The notes beneath the pieces were generated by a model. The model saw nothing but the letters and a program-made list of their open reading frames with translations. It was not told the origin of the DNA and did not search any database. Below, in pieces: positions 19,141 to 29,022 of a DNA stretch of 64,000 bases. Origin of the DNA: Flavobacteria bacterium MS024-3C (GTDB lineage: Bacteria; Bacteroidota; Bacteroidia; Flavobacteriales; Flavobacteriaceae); contig ABVW01000001.1 in assembly GCA_000173115.1 (NCBI GenBank), positions 124,001 through 188,000 of the forward strand, in the 5' to 3' direction. Numbering within the stretch: position 1 is the first letter of the stretch; the number at the start of each line of letters is the position of its first letter. The position numbers were made by a program, and so were the translations under genes.

Positions 19141-19602
19141 GTGACTAAGTACATGTTTACCGCACTCTACCCTAAATTAGACAGCATTTTTGCTTGTACT
19201 CACGATAGTGAAACTAAGTTAAAAACCATCTGTACCCTTTTAGAAAAAAATATCCCACACTACAATTGGGTCGGATTTTATTTTAGAAATGGCGAAAAAG
19301 AAGAACTTTTGTTGGGTCCTTACGTAGGGGCTCCTACAGACCATACGATAATCCCTTTTGGTAAGGGCATCTGTGGCCAAGTAGCCGTAAGCAATAAAAA
19401 TTTCGTGGTCCCAGATGTAAAGGCTCAAGACAATTATATAGCCTGCAGCATTTCTGTAAAGTCTGAAATTGTAGTGCCAATTTTTGTTCATGGAAAAAAT
19501 ATTGGGCAAATAGATATTGATTCCGAAACCATTGATCCATTTACCAAAGAAGACGAAACCTTTCTAGAATACGTATGTAAAGGAGTTGCTTCATTTATTT
19601 AA
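19141..19602 (+). CDS. GAF-domain protein, free-methionine-(R)-sulfoxide reductase-like
   Basis: The 153-residue protein is a single GAF domain. FGKGICGQVA (C78) and YIACSISVKSEIVVP (C102) match the fRMsr family, in which the Cys of the IAC motif is the catalytic one. The first conserved Cys of the family, expected just before the IPFGKG motif, is missing: the segment reads GAPTDHTIIPFGKG. The enzyme may work with two cysteines or have another role. The GTG at 19141 was taken as start; ATG 19153 is an alternative. A -7-like TATTTTTG box is at 19083-19090. It lies divergent from the HYC gene and 45 nt upstream of purH. Confidence 0.8.
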   Translation: MTKYMFTALYPKLDSIFACTHDSETKLKTICTLLEKNIPHYNWVGFYFRNGEKEELLLGPYVGAPTDHTIIPFGKGICGQVAVSNKNFVVPDVKAQDNYIACSISVKSEIVVPIFVHGKNIGQIDIDSETIDPFTKEDETFLEYVCKGVASFI

Positions 19603-19647
19603 AAATATTGTTTATTAATCCTCTTATATCCTTTTAATTCCAAACGC

Positions 19648-21180
19648 ATGAGTAGTTCAAAAAAAGCCACCGCAGCCCTAATTTCAGTATTTCATAAAGA
19701 TGGACTAGGTCCTATTGTAGCGACCCTTCACGCCCAAGGTGTTGTGTTGTATTCTACTGGAGGAACCGAAACATTTATAAAAGAAATGGGTATTCCTGTG
19801 GTTGCTGTTGAAGACTTAACGAGCTATCCTTCTATTTTAGGTGGCCGTGTTAAAACACTACACCCAAAAGTTTTTGGTGGTATTTTAAACAGACAAGACA
19901 ATGAAGGAGATGTAGCACAGTTAAAGGAATTTGAGATCCCTCAATTAGACATTGTCATTGTAGACTTATACCCTTTCGAAAAAACAGTAGCCAGCGGAGC
20001 GAGTGAGCAAGATATTATTGAAAAAATAGACATTGGCGGAATCTCGCTCATTAGAGCAGCTGCCAAAAACTACAAGGATGTTTTATGCGTGTCTGATAGG
20101 GCAGACTATGCAGATTTCTTAGAAATATTAAAAACACAGGACGGAGCCACTACTTTAGCACAGCGAAAAGATTTTGCAACCCGATCTTTTAACACCTCTT
20201 CTCATTATGACACAGCTATCTTCAATTATTTCAATGGAGGCAGCGAAATAGATAAATTAAAAATTTCTGAAACCAAAGGTCAGGTGCTTCGCTACGGTGA
20301 AAATCCGCACCAAAAAGGGGTGTTCTTCGGAGATTTTGAAGCCATGTTCACTAAACTTCACGGTAAAGAACTCTCTTATAATAACCTGCTCGATGTAGAC
20401 GCAGCGGTTCAACTAATGGGAGAATTTAAAGAAGATGGTCCTACATTTGCTATTTTAAAACACAACAACGCTTGTGGTCTAGCTACAAGAGATCAATTAG
20501 TTACAGCTTACAAAGATGCACTTGCTGGAGATCCAGTGTCTGCCTTTGGAGGGGTACTAATCGCCAACAGACCTATAGACCTAGATACCGCTTCAGAGAT
20601 TCACAGTTTATTTTGTGAGGTGGTTATAGCACCAGGATTCTCTCCAGAAGCACAAGCTTTACTGCAAGAGAAAAAGAATAGAATTTTATTGATTCAAAAT
20701 GAGGTAGCCCTACCACAAACGCAATTACGTACTTGCCTAAACGGTTTCTTATTACAAGAAAAAGATGGAATTACTGACGCCTCAAAAGACTTGCAATACG
20801 CCACAGAGACCCAACCAGATGCAGCTGCCTTAGAAGACTTAATATTTGCTTCTAAACTTTGCAAGCATACCAAATCAAATACGATTGTTTTGGCAAAAAA
20901 CAAACAACTATGTGCCAGTGGTACAGGACAAACATCACGTGTAGACGCTTTAAACCAAGCCATTCACAAAGCCAATAGCTTTTCATTTGACTTGAGTGGA
21001 GCTGCTATGGCGAGTGATGCTTTTTTCCCTTTTCCTGACTGTGTGGAAATAGCAGGAAATGCCGGAATCACCAGTGTGATTCAACCAGGAGGATCTATCA
21101 AAGATCAATTGAGTATAGATTATTGCAATGAAAATAAAATTGCCATGGTACTTACTGGGACCCGCCATTTTAAACATTAA
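19648..21180 (+). CDS. purH: Bifunctional AICAR formyltransferase / IMP cyclohydrolase
   Basis: The 510-residue enzyme performs the last two steps of purine synthesis (AICAR to FAICAR to IMP). The N-terminal MGS-like cyclohydrolase domain shows STGGTETFIKEMG and GGRVKTLHPKVFGGIL. The formyltransferase part has RYGENPHQ (about 215-222), ILKHNNACGLA (active-site region), GTGQTSRVDA and the terminal GTRHFKH. Length and both domains are complete. It is followed after 53 nt by mreB, a common flavobacterial neighbour. Confidence 0.97.
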   Translation: MSSSKKATAALISVFHKDGLGPIVATLHAQGVVLYSTGGTETFIKEMGIPVVAVEDLTSYPSILGGRVKTLHPKVFGGILNRQDNEGDVAQLKEFEIPQLDIVIVDLYPFEKTVASGASEQDIIEKIDIGGISLIRAAAKNYKDVLCVSDRADYADFLEILKTQDGATTLAQRKDFATRSFNTSSHYDTAIFNYFNGGSEIDKLKISETKGQVLRYGENPHQKGVFFGDFEAMFTKLHGKELSYNNLLDVDAAVQLMGEFKEDGPTFAILKHNNACGLATRDQLVTAYKDALAGDPVSAFGGVLIANRPIDLDTASEIHSLFCEVVIAPGFSPEAQALLQEKKNRILLIQNEVALPQTQLRTCLNGFLLQEKDGITDASKDLQYATETQPDAAALEDLIFASKLCKHTKSNTIVLAKNKQLCASGTGQTSRVDALNQAIHKANSFSFDLSGAAMASDAFFPFPDCVEIAGNAGITSVIQPGGSIKDQLSIDYCNENKIAMVLTGTRHFKH

Positions 21181-21233
21181 TTTTATTACCTTCGTTATCA
21201 CTAACTTAGACCAAGCAATTTAACATCTTTCCC

Positions 21234-22262
21234 ATGGGCTTTTTTGATTTTTTAACTGAAGACATTGCCATAGATTTAGGAACTGCCAATACGCTGATCA
21301 TTCACAATGATAAAGTAGTGGTAGACAGCCCATCTATTGTCGCTAGAGATAGGACTACTGGGAAAATTATTGCCGTTGGTAAAGAGGCCAATCTCATGCA
21401 GGGTAAAACCCATGAAAACATCAAGACTATCAGACCGCTTAAAGATGGGGTTATAGCTGATTTTGACGCTTCTGAAAAGATGATTAGCATGTTCATAAAG
21501 AACATTCCATCACTCAAGAAAAAATGGTTCCCACCAGCACTCAGAATGGTGATTTGTATCCCTTCTGGGATTACTGAAGTAGAAATGCGTGCGGTAAGAG
21601 AATCTGCGGAACGCGTAAATGGAAAAGAAGTCTACCTTATTCACGAACCAATGGCTGCTGCCATAGGTATTGGTATAGATATTATGGAGCCTAAAGGAAA
21701 CATGATTGTAGACATAGGTGGTGGAACCACAGAAATTGCTGTAATTGCGCTTGGTGGGATTGTATGCGACAAATCTGTTAAGATTGCGGGAGATGTTTTC
21801 ACCAATGACATTGTGTATTATATGCGTACGCAACACAACCTTTTCGTAGGGGAAAGCACTGCTGAAAATATTAAAATTACTATTGGTGCGGCCACAGAAG
21901 ACTTACAGAGTCCTCCAGAAGAAATGTCTGTGCAAGGAAGGGATTTACTCACAGGGAAACCCAAACAAGTGCAAGTATCTTATAGAGAAATTGCGAAGGC
22001 TTTAGACAAGTCTATATTGCGAATTGAAGACGCAGTTATGGAAACACTATCAAATACGCCGCCTGAATTAGCCGCAGATATTTATAATACTGGTATATTT
22101 TTAGCCGGAGGTGGGTCTATGTTAAGAGGTCTGGACAAACGATTGTCTTTAAAAACCGATTTGCCTGTTTATATTGCAGAAGATCCTCTTAGAGCCGTAG
22201 TTAGGGGAACAGGTATTTCCTTAAAGAATTTAGAAAAATTCAAAAGTATTTTAATGAAATAG
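21234..22262 (+). CDS. mreB: Rod shape-determining protein MreB
   Basis: The 342-residue actin homologue polymerises under the inner membrane and guides lateral wall synthesis. It shows the phosphate-1 loop IDLGTANTLI, phosphate-2 VDIGGGTTEIAVI and the adenosine motif FLAGGGSMLRGLDK. The N-terminus (MGFFDFLTEDIAI) could insert in the membrane. First gene of the complete rod operon mreB-mreC-mreD-mrdA-rodA, all on the plus strand with small gaps or overlaps. Confidence 0.97.
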   Translation: MGFFDFLTEDIAIDLGTANTLIIHNDKVVVDSPSIVARDRTTGKIIAVGKEANLMQGKTHENIKTIRPLKDGVIADFDASEKMISMFIKNIPSLKKKWFPPALRMVICIPSGITEVEMRAVRESAERVNGKEVYLIHEPMAAAIGIGIDIMEPKGNMIVDIGGGTTEIAVIALGGIVCDKSVKIAGDVFTNDIVYYMRTQHNLFVGESTAENIKITIGAATEDLQSPPEEMSVQGRDLLTGKPKQVQVSYREIAKALDKSILRIEDAVMETLSNTPPELAADIYNTGIFLAGGGSMLRGLDKRLSLKTDLPVYIAEDPLRAVVRGTGISLKNLEKFKSILMK

Positions 22263-22289
22263 CCGCAGGCTAAAAGAAAACACCAACCC

Positions 22290-23105
22290 ATGCAACGCAT
22301 TATAGATTTTTTTCTTGGCAATAAGCTGCGTTTGTTGTTTTGGTTTTACCTACTCATTGGAATTGGACTTACGACCAGTCAAAATCTTTATTTTAAATCG
22401 AGCTACCTAAATACAAGTGGCCAGATTAGTGGTGGTATTCATTTGTTTTTTAGCGGTATTGGAGACTACTTTTCATTGGCTGCTGAAAATAAATTTCTCA
22501 GCGAACAAAACAAAGTACTGCTGGAGCGATTAACAGCGCTAGAAAAGCCTGGTTTAAACCAAAACCCTGCGGAATTAAAAAAGAATTTTGAATATATTAA
22601 CGGAAGGATACTAAAAAACAGCTTTACAGGATTAGACAATTACCTCACCCTTTCCTTAGGAAAAAAAGACAGCGTTTTTACTGACATGGGTGTGGTGAAT
22701 GAAAAAGGCCTACTGGGTATTATAGAGTTCAGTGGAAATTCTTTTTCTACCGTTCAAAGCATCTTACACAGTAAGTCTAAAATTAATGTCAAAGTAAAAG
22801 GTACTGACTATTTTGGGTCTTTAATATGGGATGGAAAAAAACCCAATAGGGTGCAACTGACAGATATTCCCGATCTAGCACCCATAAAAAAAGGAGATAC
22901 CATTATCAGTGGCGGAATGTCTAGTATTTTCCCTGAAAATATTCTTGTAGGCACCGTTGAAGACTTTGAACTAACAGCGGCTAAAAATTATTACCTCATT
23001 CAGGTTCGACTCTTCAATGACATGCAAAATATTGGGCCGGTTTACGTAATTAAAAACCGATTCAAAAAGGAGATTAAAGCGGTAGAAAATAATTCGGATG
23101 AATAG
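22290..23105 (+). CDS. mreC: Rod shape-determining protein MreC
   Basis: The 271-residue bitopic membrane protein has one N-terminal helix (about 14-33) and then a coiled-coil segment (NKFLSEQNKVLLERLTALE, about 68-87), followed by the two beta-barrel domains of MreC (GVVNEKGLLGIIEFSGNSFSTVQSI, GDTIISGGMSSIFPENILVGTVE). MreC links MreB filaments to the periplasmic wall enzymes. The 3' end overlaps the mreD start by 8 nt. Confidence 0.95.
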   Translation: MQRIIDFFLGNKLRLLFWFYLLIGIGLTTSQNLYFKSSYLNTSGQISGGIHLFFSGIGDYFSLAAENKFLSEQNKVLLERLTALEKPGLNQNPAELKKNFEYINGRILKNSFTGLDNYLTLSLGKKDSVFTDMGVVNEKGLLGIIEFSGNSFSTVQSILHSKSKINVKVKGTDYFGSLIWDGKKPNRVQLTDIPDLAPIKKGDTIISGGMSSIFPENILVGTVEDFELTAAKNYYLIQVRLFNDMQNIGPVYVIKNRFKKEIKAVENNSDE

Positions 23106-23607
23106 AGAACTTCCTATATATCTGCCCATTAAAGTGATCCTTTTGATCCTTATTCAAGCTTTTATATTCAGTAAAATGGCTTTGTTTGGGTTCATTAGCC
23201 CCATGATATATATAATACTTTTGTATATCTATCCCACTCACAAAAATAGAAGTCTTTGGATCACATGGGGGTTTTTATTTGGTCTTTGCTTAGACATTTT
23301 ATTAGATACCTTGGCGCTTCATGCCACTGTTTTGGTTTTCATGGCTTACTTAAGACCAAAAGTGATGCGTGTTATTTTTGGATTAAATTTTGAGCAAAAA
23401 AGTTTTAGAATCCAACAAGCGCCTATAGCACAACGATATGCATTTATAGCTACAGCAGTCTTTTTACACCATTTAATCTATTTTAGTTTAGAAGCATTTA
23501 GCTGGTCTAAATGGATGCTGGTCCTTGAAAAAACTTTTACCACTGGACTCTTTAGTTTTATTTTTAGCCTGCTCTTAATTACCTTATTAAGCCCGAAAAA
23601 AAAATGA
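23098..23607 (+). CDS. mreD: Rod shape-determining protein MreD
   Basis: The protein has 169 residues with about five hydrophobic helices, the usual size and topology of MreD. Sequence similarity in this family is weak, so the call depends on position between mreC (8-nt overlap) and the PBP2 gene (4-nt ATGA overlap), and on the motif WGFLFGLCLDILLDT. Confidence 0.9.
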   Translation: MNRELPIYLPIKVILLILIQAFIFSKMALFGFISPMIYIILLYIYPTHKNRSLWITWGFLFGLCLDILLDTLALHATVLVFMAYLRPKVMRVIFGLNFEQKSFRIQQAPIAQRYAFIATAVFLHHLIYFSLEAFSWSKWMLVLEKTFTTGLFSFIFSLLLITLLSPKKK

Positions 23608-25472
23608 GAAAACTATTGCTTTTCTCCGTCTTAGTAGTAGCTGCCATAAGCTTTATCGTTAAACTTGGTAGCCTTCAAATTAGTGGCTCAAATCCAGAGG
23701 CTTTCAAAACGGACCCCGCTATAAGTGCCCAAACAATCTACCCAAGCCGCGGATACATCTATGACAGAAATGGTTTATTATTAGTAGCCAACCAGGCTGC
23801 TTACGATCTTATGGTCGTACCCAGAGAGGTATCTCTGATTGACACTTTGGCTTTTTGTCAATTACTGAATATTAGCCAAGAGACTTTTATTAAACAGATG
23901 GAAAGGGCCAAAAGGTATTCGCCTAGATTGCCCTCTGTTATGGTCTCAAAACTGTCCAAAGAAACTTACGCTGCTTTCCAAGAAAAAATGAGAAAGTACG
24001 AAGGTTTTTATATTCAAAAACAAAACTTAAGAGACTATAAAACAACTTCAGCAGCCAATGTACTTGGTTATATCAGTGAAGTAAATCCTTGGGAAGTAAA
24101 GAACAATACAGACTACAACTCTGGAGAACTCATTGGCAAAACAGGGGTAGAGAAACAATATGAGTCTATTATCAGAGGTAAAAAGGGGGTCCAGTACTTA
24201 CAAAAAGACCGATTTAATAGAATTATAGGGCCTTATAAAGCGGGGGCACACGACCAAACACCCAAAGCTGGAACCAACCTACAGATTACCTTAGACAAAG
24301 AGCTTCAAGAGTACGGAGAGCTGTTGTTTAAAAATAAACGGGGGGCCATTGTCGCCATTGAACCCAGTTCAGGTGAAATTTTAGCACTGGTTACAGGCCC
24401 AAGTTTTGACCCTTCCTTATTGGTTGGAAGAAATAGGTCCAGGAATTACACCAACTTATATTATGACTCAATTGCAAAACCTACTTGGGATAGAAGCCTC
24501 CTAGCACAACCTTCCCCTGGCTCACCATTTAAATTAATCAATGGACTTGCTGCATTAGAAGAAGGGGTCATAAACCCGCTAGAAACCATAGTATGTTACA
24601 ATGGCTACTATGTAGGAAAAGACAAGAAAAGCTGTCACTGTGGGGGTGGTTCTAGAAATTTATATTCTGCTATATCCGAGTCTTGCAACGCTTATTTTGT
24701 AGCTATATTTAAAAAAATATTCAATAAATACCCTAATTCAGACGTTGGCCTAGAGGCCTGGGTAGCGCATATGAAAAGCTTTGGCTTAGGCGATTTTTTA
24801 GGCACAGACTTACCCACAGGCGCCCCAGGAAGAATTCCCGGAGTATCTTTTTATGATGCCTATTATGGCGACAATAGGTGGGGACCTACTTACTTTATTT
24901 CCAACGCTATTGGGCAAGGAGAAGTGGCTACCACACCAATTCAATTGGCCAATATGACTGCTGCAATAGCCAATAGAGGGTTTTATTTTAGACCGCACAT
25001 TCTTAGAGAAATTGAAGGTAAATCCTTACAGGACAGTGTGTACACAAGTCCCATCTACACCAGTATTGGCAAAGTGCATTTTGACCCAATTATTCAGGCC
25101 ATGCAAAAAGTATATGAGTCTGGAACCGCAAAGCACTTGAAAGTCAAAGGACTTACCATGGCAGGAAAAACAGGAACTGGAGAGAACTATACCCGAATTA
25201 ATGGGGAACGAAAACAACTGACCGACCATTCTATTTTTGTGGGATTTTCGCCAGTAGAAAAACCAGAAATTGCCATTTCTGTATATGTAGAAAACGGGTA
25301 TTACGGCTCTAGATATGCCGGCTATATTGCCACACTAATGATGGAAAAATACCTTAAAGGAAGTGTTAGCAACAAAGCCCAAGAAAATAAAATACTACAA
25401 AGCAGTTTGGAAAAAGAATACGCTAAACCTCTGAGCGGGAAGCCCTTTAAAATAAATGAATATGCGTGGTAG
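23604..25472 (+). CDS. mrdA: Penicillin-binding protein 2 (elongation-specific transpeptidase)
   Basis: The protein has 622 residues. One N-terminal membrane helix is followed by the pedestal region (PSRGYIYDRNGLLLVANQ) and the transpeptidase domain. Catalytic motifs are visible: the active-site SxxK reads SPFK at about residue 307, the SxN reads SCN at about 359 and the KTG triad is KTGTG at about 522. It cross-links peptidoglycan during rod elongation together with the glycosyltransferase RodA, encoded next. The 3' end overlaps rodA by up to 17 nt, so translation is coupled. Confidence 0.96.
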   Translation: MRKLLLFSVLVVAAISFIVKLGSLQISGSNPEAFKTDPAISAQTIYPSRGYIYDRNGLLLVANQAAYDLMVVPREVSLIDTLAFCQLLNISQETFIKQMERAKRYSPRLPSVMVSKLSKETYAAFQEKMRKYEGFYIQKQNLRDYKTTSAANVLGYISEVNPWEVKNNTDYNSGELIGKTGVEKQYESIIRGKKGVQYLQKDRFNRIIGPYKAGAHDQTPKAGTNLQITLDKELQEYGELLFKNKRGAIVAIEPSSGEILALVTGPSFDPSLLVGRNRSRNYTNLYYDSIAKPTWDRSLLAQPSPGSPFKLINGLAALEEGVINPLETIVCYNGYYVGKDKKSCHCGGGSRNLYSAISESCNAYFVAIFKKIFNKYPNSDVGLEAWVAHMKSFGLGDFLGTDLPTGAPGRIPGVSFYDAYYGDNRWGPTYFISNAIGQGEVATTPIQLANMTAAIANRGFYFRPHILREIEGKSLQDSVYTSPIYTSIGKVHFDPIIQAMQKVYESGTAKHLKVKGLTMAGKTGTGENYTRINGERKQLTDHSIFVGFSPVEKPEIAISVYVENGYYGSRYAGYIATLMMEKYLKGSVSNKAQENKILQSSLEKEYAKPLSGKPFKINEYAW

Positions 25473-26745
25473 TATAGGAAAAATAAGGGTAGACTGGGTC
25501 TCGATTGGCCTTTACCTGCTTTTGGTGTTTGTGGGATGGATAAATATTTACTCTAGTACGGTTACGGAAAACCACAGCAGTATTTTTGACTTTAGCACCA
25601 TTTATGGAAAACAACTTTTTTTTATTGGGATTAGTCTATGTGCAGCAGGATTCATATTTATAGTCAACACAAAAGCCTTTGAACGCTTTACGGCCATTTA
25701 TTATTTCACAGCGCTTTTATTACTGATAGGACTCTTTGTTTTTGGAAAAACAATTGCAGGAGCTACTTCCTGGTACAACCTTGGTTTTTTTAATTTCCAA
25801 CCTTCGGAATTGGCAAAAATAGCTACAGCCTTGGCCCTTGCAAAATACCTAAGCGACATACAGACTGATATTAAAAAAAACCTTCACGCTGCCATAGCAT
25901 TTGCCATTTTATTGATTCCTGCTTTACTCGTCATTCCCCAACCGGATCCTGGTTCCGCATTGGTGTTTTTTGCTTTGTCTTTTGTGCTGTTTAGAGAGGG
26001 CTTTTCCCTAAAATTATTTTGGGGCGTTTTCGGAGCCATTTTATTATTTATAGCCGTATTAAAATGGGGCGTAATCTGGAGTATTGGAGGCCTTGTTTTA
26101 GGGGGTGGTCTGGGATTTATTTTAAAACCGAAGCGCATAAAATGGTCTTGGACTAAATTAGGCTTAGGAATCCTGACTTCAGTAGTTTTTGCCACCAGCG
26201 TAAATTATGTTTTTAACGGTGTTTTTGAGCAAAGGCACAGAGATCGTTTTAGCCTTTGGTTGGACCTTGAAAAAGACCCTGAAGTTTTAGAAAAAATCAA
26301 CAGATCTATTGGATATAATACCTACCAATCTACAGAGGCCATAAGGGCTGGCGGATTTTTTGGAAAAGGGTTTTTAGAAGGCACCAGAACAAAAGGAGAT
26401 TTTGTTCCGGAGCAACACTCAGATTATATTTTTAGCACATTGGGAGAAGAATGGGGCTTTGTAGGCACTACAGGAGTAGTCCTATTATTTACTGCACTGT
26501 TGCTTAGGCTATTATTTTTAAGCGAGAGACAAAGCCATTCCTTTAACCGTATTTTTGGGTACGGGGTGGTGTCTATTTTAGGCATTCACTATATTATTAA
26601 CATTGGCATGGTACTAGGTTTACTCCCTACTATTGGAATTCCGCTGCCTTATTTAAGTTACGGAGGTTCCGGAATGCTCGGATTTACATTATTGCTTTTT
26701 ATATTTTTAAAACTAGACGGAAATAGGTTAAAAGAATGGGATTAG
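25456..26745 (+). CDS. rodA: Rod shape-determining protein RodA (SEDS glycosyltransferase)
   Basis: The 429-residue polytopic membrane protein polymerises lipid II together with PBP2. Conserved SEDS elements are the loop SSTVTEN, the motif ATSWYNLGFFNFQPSELAKI, PQPDPGSALVF with the essential Asp, and the C-terminal LPTIGIPLPYLSYGGSGML. Two possible starts exist (25456 or 25462, two codons apart), both inside the mrdA 3' end. The 3' end overlaps msrA by 10 nt. Confidence 0.96.
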   Translation: MNMRGSIGKIRVDWVSIGLYLLLVFVGWINIYSSTVTENHSSIFDFSTIYGKQLFFIGISLCAAGFIFIVNTKAFERFTAIYYFTALLLLIGLFVFGKTIAGATSWYNLGFFNFQPSELAKIATALALAKYLSDIQTDIKKNLHAAIAFAILLIPALLVIPQPDPGSALVFFALSFVLFREGFSLKLFWGVFGAILLFIAVLKWGVIWSIGGLVLGGGLGFILKPKRIKWSWTKLGLGILTSVVFATSVNYVFNGVFEQRHRDRFSLWLDLEKDPEVLEKINRSIGYNTYQSTEAIRAGGFFGKGFLEGTRTKGDFVPEQHSDYIFSTLGEEWGFVGTTGVVLLFTALLLRLLFLSERQSHSFNRIFGYGVVSILGIHYIINIGMVLGLLPTIGIPLPYLSYGGSGMLGFTLLLFIFLKLDGNRLKEWD

Positions 26746-27272
26746 AAAATAAGGAAATTATACTAGGAGGCGGATGCTTCTGGTGTGTAGAGGCTGTTTT
26801 AGAACTTGTCAATGGGGTAGAAAATGTGGTGCCTGGTTATATGGGTGGAACCGTACCTGGAACCCCTACCTATAGAGAAATTTGCTCAGGACTTACCGGA
26901 CACGCAGAGGTGATTAAGGTAGATTATGACCCTACTATTATTTCGTTATCTGTACTATTAGAAATATTTTTAACCACACATGATCCAACAACCCTTAACA
27001 GACAAGGGGCAGATGTTGGCACGCAATACAGGTCTGTTATTTTTTATGCCTCTGAAGAAGAACGCGTTTGCGCAGAAACAACCATTCAAAGTCTTAAGGA
27101 ATATTTTGACCAACCTATAGTCACTTCTTTAGAACCAAAGGCAGTATTTTATGAGGCAGAAAAAGAACACCATAATTACTACAGCAACAATCCTTTTCAA
27201 GGGTATTGTCAGGTGGTAATTTCTCCTAAAGTAAGTAAGCTAAAAGCGCAGCATTCAAAATGGCTTAAATAA
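26736..27272 (+). CDS. msrA: Peptide methionine-(S)-sulfoxide reductase MsrA
   Basis: The 178-residue repair enzyme reduces methionine-S-sulfoxide in proteins. The active-site motif GCFWC begins with C14. GYMGG, the GHAEVIKVDYDP segment and FYEAEKEHHNYY are typical. Its start lies inside the rodA 3' end (10-nt overlap), so it is co-transcribed with the rod operon. SelO, another redox-linked protein, follows after 5 nt. It has no signal peptide, so it acts in the cytoplasm. Confidence 0.96.
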   Translation: MGLENKEIILGGGCFWCVEAVLELVNGVENVVPGYMGGTVPGTPTYREICSGLTGHAEVIKVDYDPTIISLSVLLEIFLTTHDPTTLNRQGADVGTQYRSVIFYASEEERVCAETTIQSLKEYFDQPIVTSLEPKAVFYEAEKEHHNYYSNNPFQGYCQVVISPKVSKLKAQHSKWLK

Positions 27273-27277
27273 TAATT

Positions 27278-28957
27278 ATGATACCCTTTCAACCGGACCA
27301 TTTCATACAGTCATTACCCCAAGATCCTTCTTTGGATGAATATCCCCGTGCGGTTCAGGGCGCATTGTACTCATTTACGCAGCCAAAAAAAACAGCTTTT
27401 CCTCAGAAAATACACCTAAATACAAATTTATTAAAGACTTTGGGAATTAAAGAAGACGACCCAGAACTCGTTCAACAACTTACTGGAAATAAAATCAGTG
27501 AGGGCCACATCCCTTTTGCAATGAACTATGGCGGGCACCAATTTGGCCATTGGGCTGGACAGTTGGGAGACGGACGCGCCATTCACTTAGGAGGCCTAAA
27601 AATTAGTGGTGACACAAAAGATTTAAACTGGAACAGCCCGTCTAACTGGGCTCAAATTCAATTAAAAGGAGCTGGTCCCACGCCATACTCTAGGTCTGCA
27701 GATGGATTGGCCGTATTGAGGTCTAGTATTAGAGAATATTTGTGTTCGGAAGCCATGTACCATTTGGGTGTTCCTACTACTAGGGCTTTGTCCTTATGCC
27801 TCAGTGGCGATTTAGTCAATAGAGACATGCTATACAATGGCAATCCCGGTTTAGAACAGGGTGCAATTGTCGCTAGGGTTGCCCCAAATTTCATTCGATT
27901 TGGCTCTTTTGAATTACCCGCATCTAGAGGAGAAATAGGGCTTTTGAAAACACTGATAAAACAAACCATCAAATATTATTACCCAGAAATTAAAGCCCCT
28001 TTAAAAGAAGCTACTACCCTTTTTTTTAAAAAAGTTTGTGAAGACACCGCAAAAGTAATCGCAGCTTGGCAGCGTGTAGGTTTTGTTCATGGCGTACTCA
28101 ATACCGATAATATGTCTGTACTGGGACTTACTATTGATTATGGCCCTTATGGTTGGATGGAACCTTATGATTTAGACTGGACGCCCAACACAACAGATGC
28201 TAAAGAAAGTCGCTATAGGTTTGGAAACCAACATCAGGTGGGTCTATGGAATTTGTATCAATTGGCTAACGCCCTCTACCCTATCGTAGAAGATGCCGCT
28301 CCTTTAGAAGCCGCCTTAGACCATTTTAAAGAGACTTATGAAACAACCTACGCTCAGATAAGAAAAGAGAAGTTGGGGCTTTGCCAAAGCAATGGTGTTG
28401 TTCTAGATGCACTTATAGAGGACCTTGACCCACTACTGTCTCTTATAGAAACAGATATGACGCTATTTTACCGGGAATTGGCCCTATTCAAATCAGATCA
28501 ATTTTTAGAAAAAATTAAAACGACTCCTGTACACACTAACTCCGACAGCAGCACCCATGCCAACACGACCCATAGCACCTTAAGCATTGACAACCATGCG
28601 CTCTTTGGCTCTTTGATAAAAGCTTTTTATGATCCAAGAGCACTAAATGGTACTGTGAAAAACAAATGGATTTTATGGCTGAGTAGTTATGCGAAAATTA
28701 GATTGACTCAAAAATTAGCTGATCAGGTCGTTATAGAAAAAATGAATGCGGTAAATCCCAAATATGTCTTGAGAAATTATATGGCTCAAATGGCTATTGA
28801 GGCTGCAGAAAACAGCGATTATTCCATCATTGAAGAGCTGTTTCAACTACTGCAAAATCCCTATGAAGAACAACATGAATTTAACAAATGGTACGCCAAA
28901 AGGCCTGAATGGGCCAGAAACAAAATAGGCTGTAGTCAATTGTCTTGTAGTTCTTAA
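27278..28957 (+). CDS. selO: Protein adenylyltransferase SelO
   Basis: The 559-residue pseudokinase-fold enzyme transfers AMP to Ser/Thr/Tyr of target proteins and is linked to redox homeostasis. Family motifs are present: NYGGHQFGHWAGQLGDGRAIHLG, QLKGAGPTPYSRSADG, RSSIREYLCSEAM and VHGVLNTDNMS, followed by the DYGPYGWM metal-binding region. The C-terminus is Cys-containing (CSQLSCSS), as in non-selenocysteine homologues where the penultimate region carries Cys instead of Sec. An insertion near 425-440 (Asn/Ser/His/Thr-rich) makes it slightly longer than the usual 480-520 residues. It follows msrA after 5 nt. Confidence 0.95.
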   Translation: MIPFQPDHFIQSLPQDPSLDEYPRAVQGALYSFTQPKKTAFPQKIHLNTNLLKTLGIKEDDPELVQQLTGNKISEGHIPFAMNYGGHQFGHWAGQLGDGRAIHLGGLKISGDTKDLNWNSPSNWAQIQLKGAGPTPYSRSADGLAVLRSSIREYLCSEAMYHLGVPTTRALSLCLSGDLVNRDMLYNGNPGLEQGAIVARVAPNFIRFGSFELPASRGEIGLLKTLIKQTIKYYYPEIKAPLKEATTLFFKKVCEDTAKVIAAWQRVGFVHGVLNTDNMSVLGLTIDYGPYGWMEPYDLDWTPNTTDAKESRYRFGNQHQVGLWNLYQLANALYPIVEDAAPLEAALDHFKETYETTYAQIRKEKLGLCQSNGVVLDALIEDLDPLLSLIETDMTLFYRELALFKSDQFLEKIKTTPVHTNSDSSTHANTTHSTLSIDNHALFGSLIKAFYDPRALNGTVKNKWILWLSSYAKIRLTQKLADQVVIEKMNAVNPKYVLRNYMAQMAIEAAENSDYSIIEELFQLLQNPYEEQHEFNKWYAKRPEWARNKIGCSQLSCSS

Positions 28958-29022
28958 CAACAACACATTAAAATCCAATACATTAATGAACCCCATTCAA
29001 TGCTCGTAAAAGCTATTAATCA

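Noticed and set aside
28900-28957. SelO as a selenoprotein
   Set aside because: The C-terminus is encoded with ordinary Cys codons and there is no in-frame TGA or SECIS-like element.
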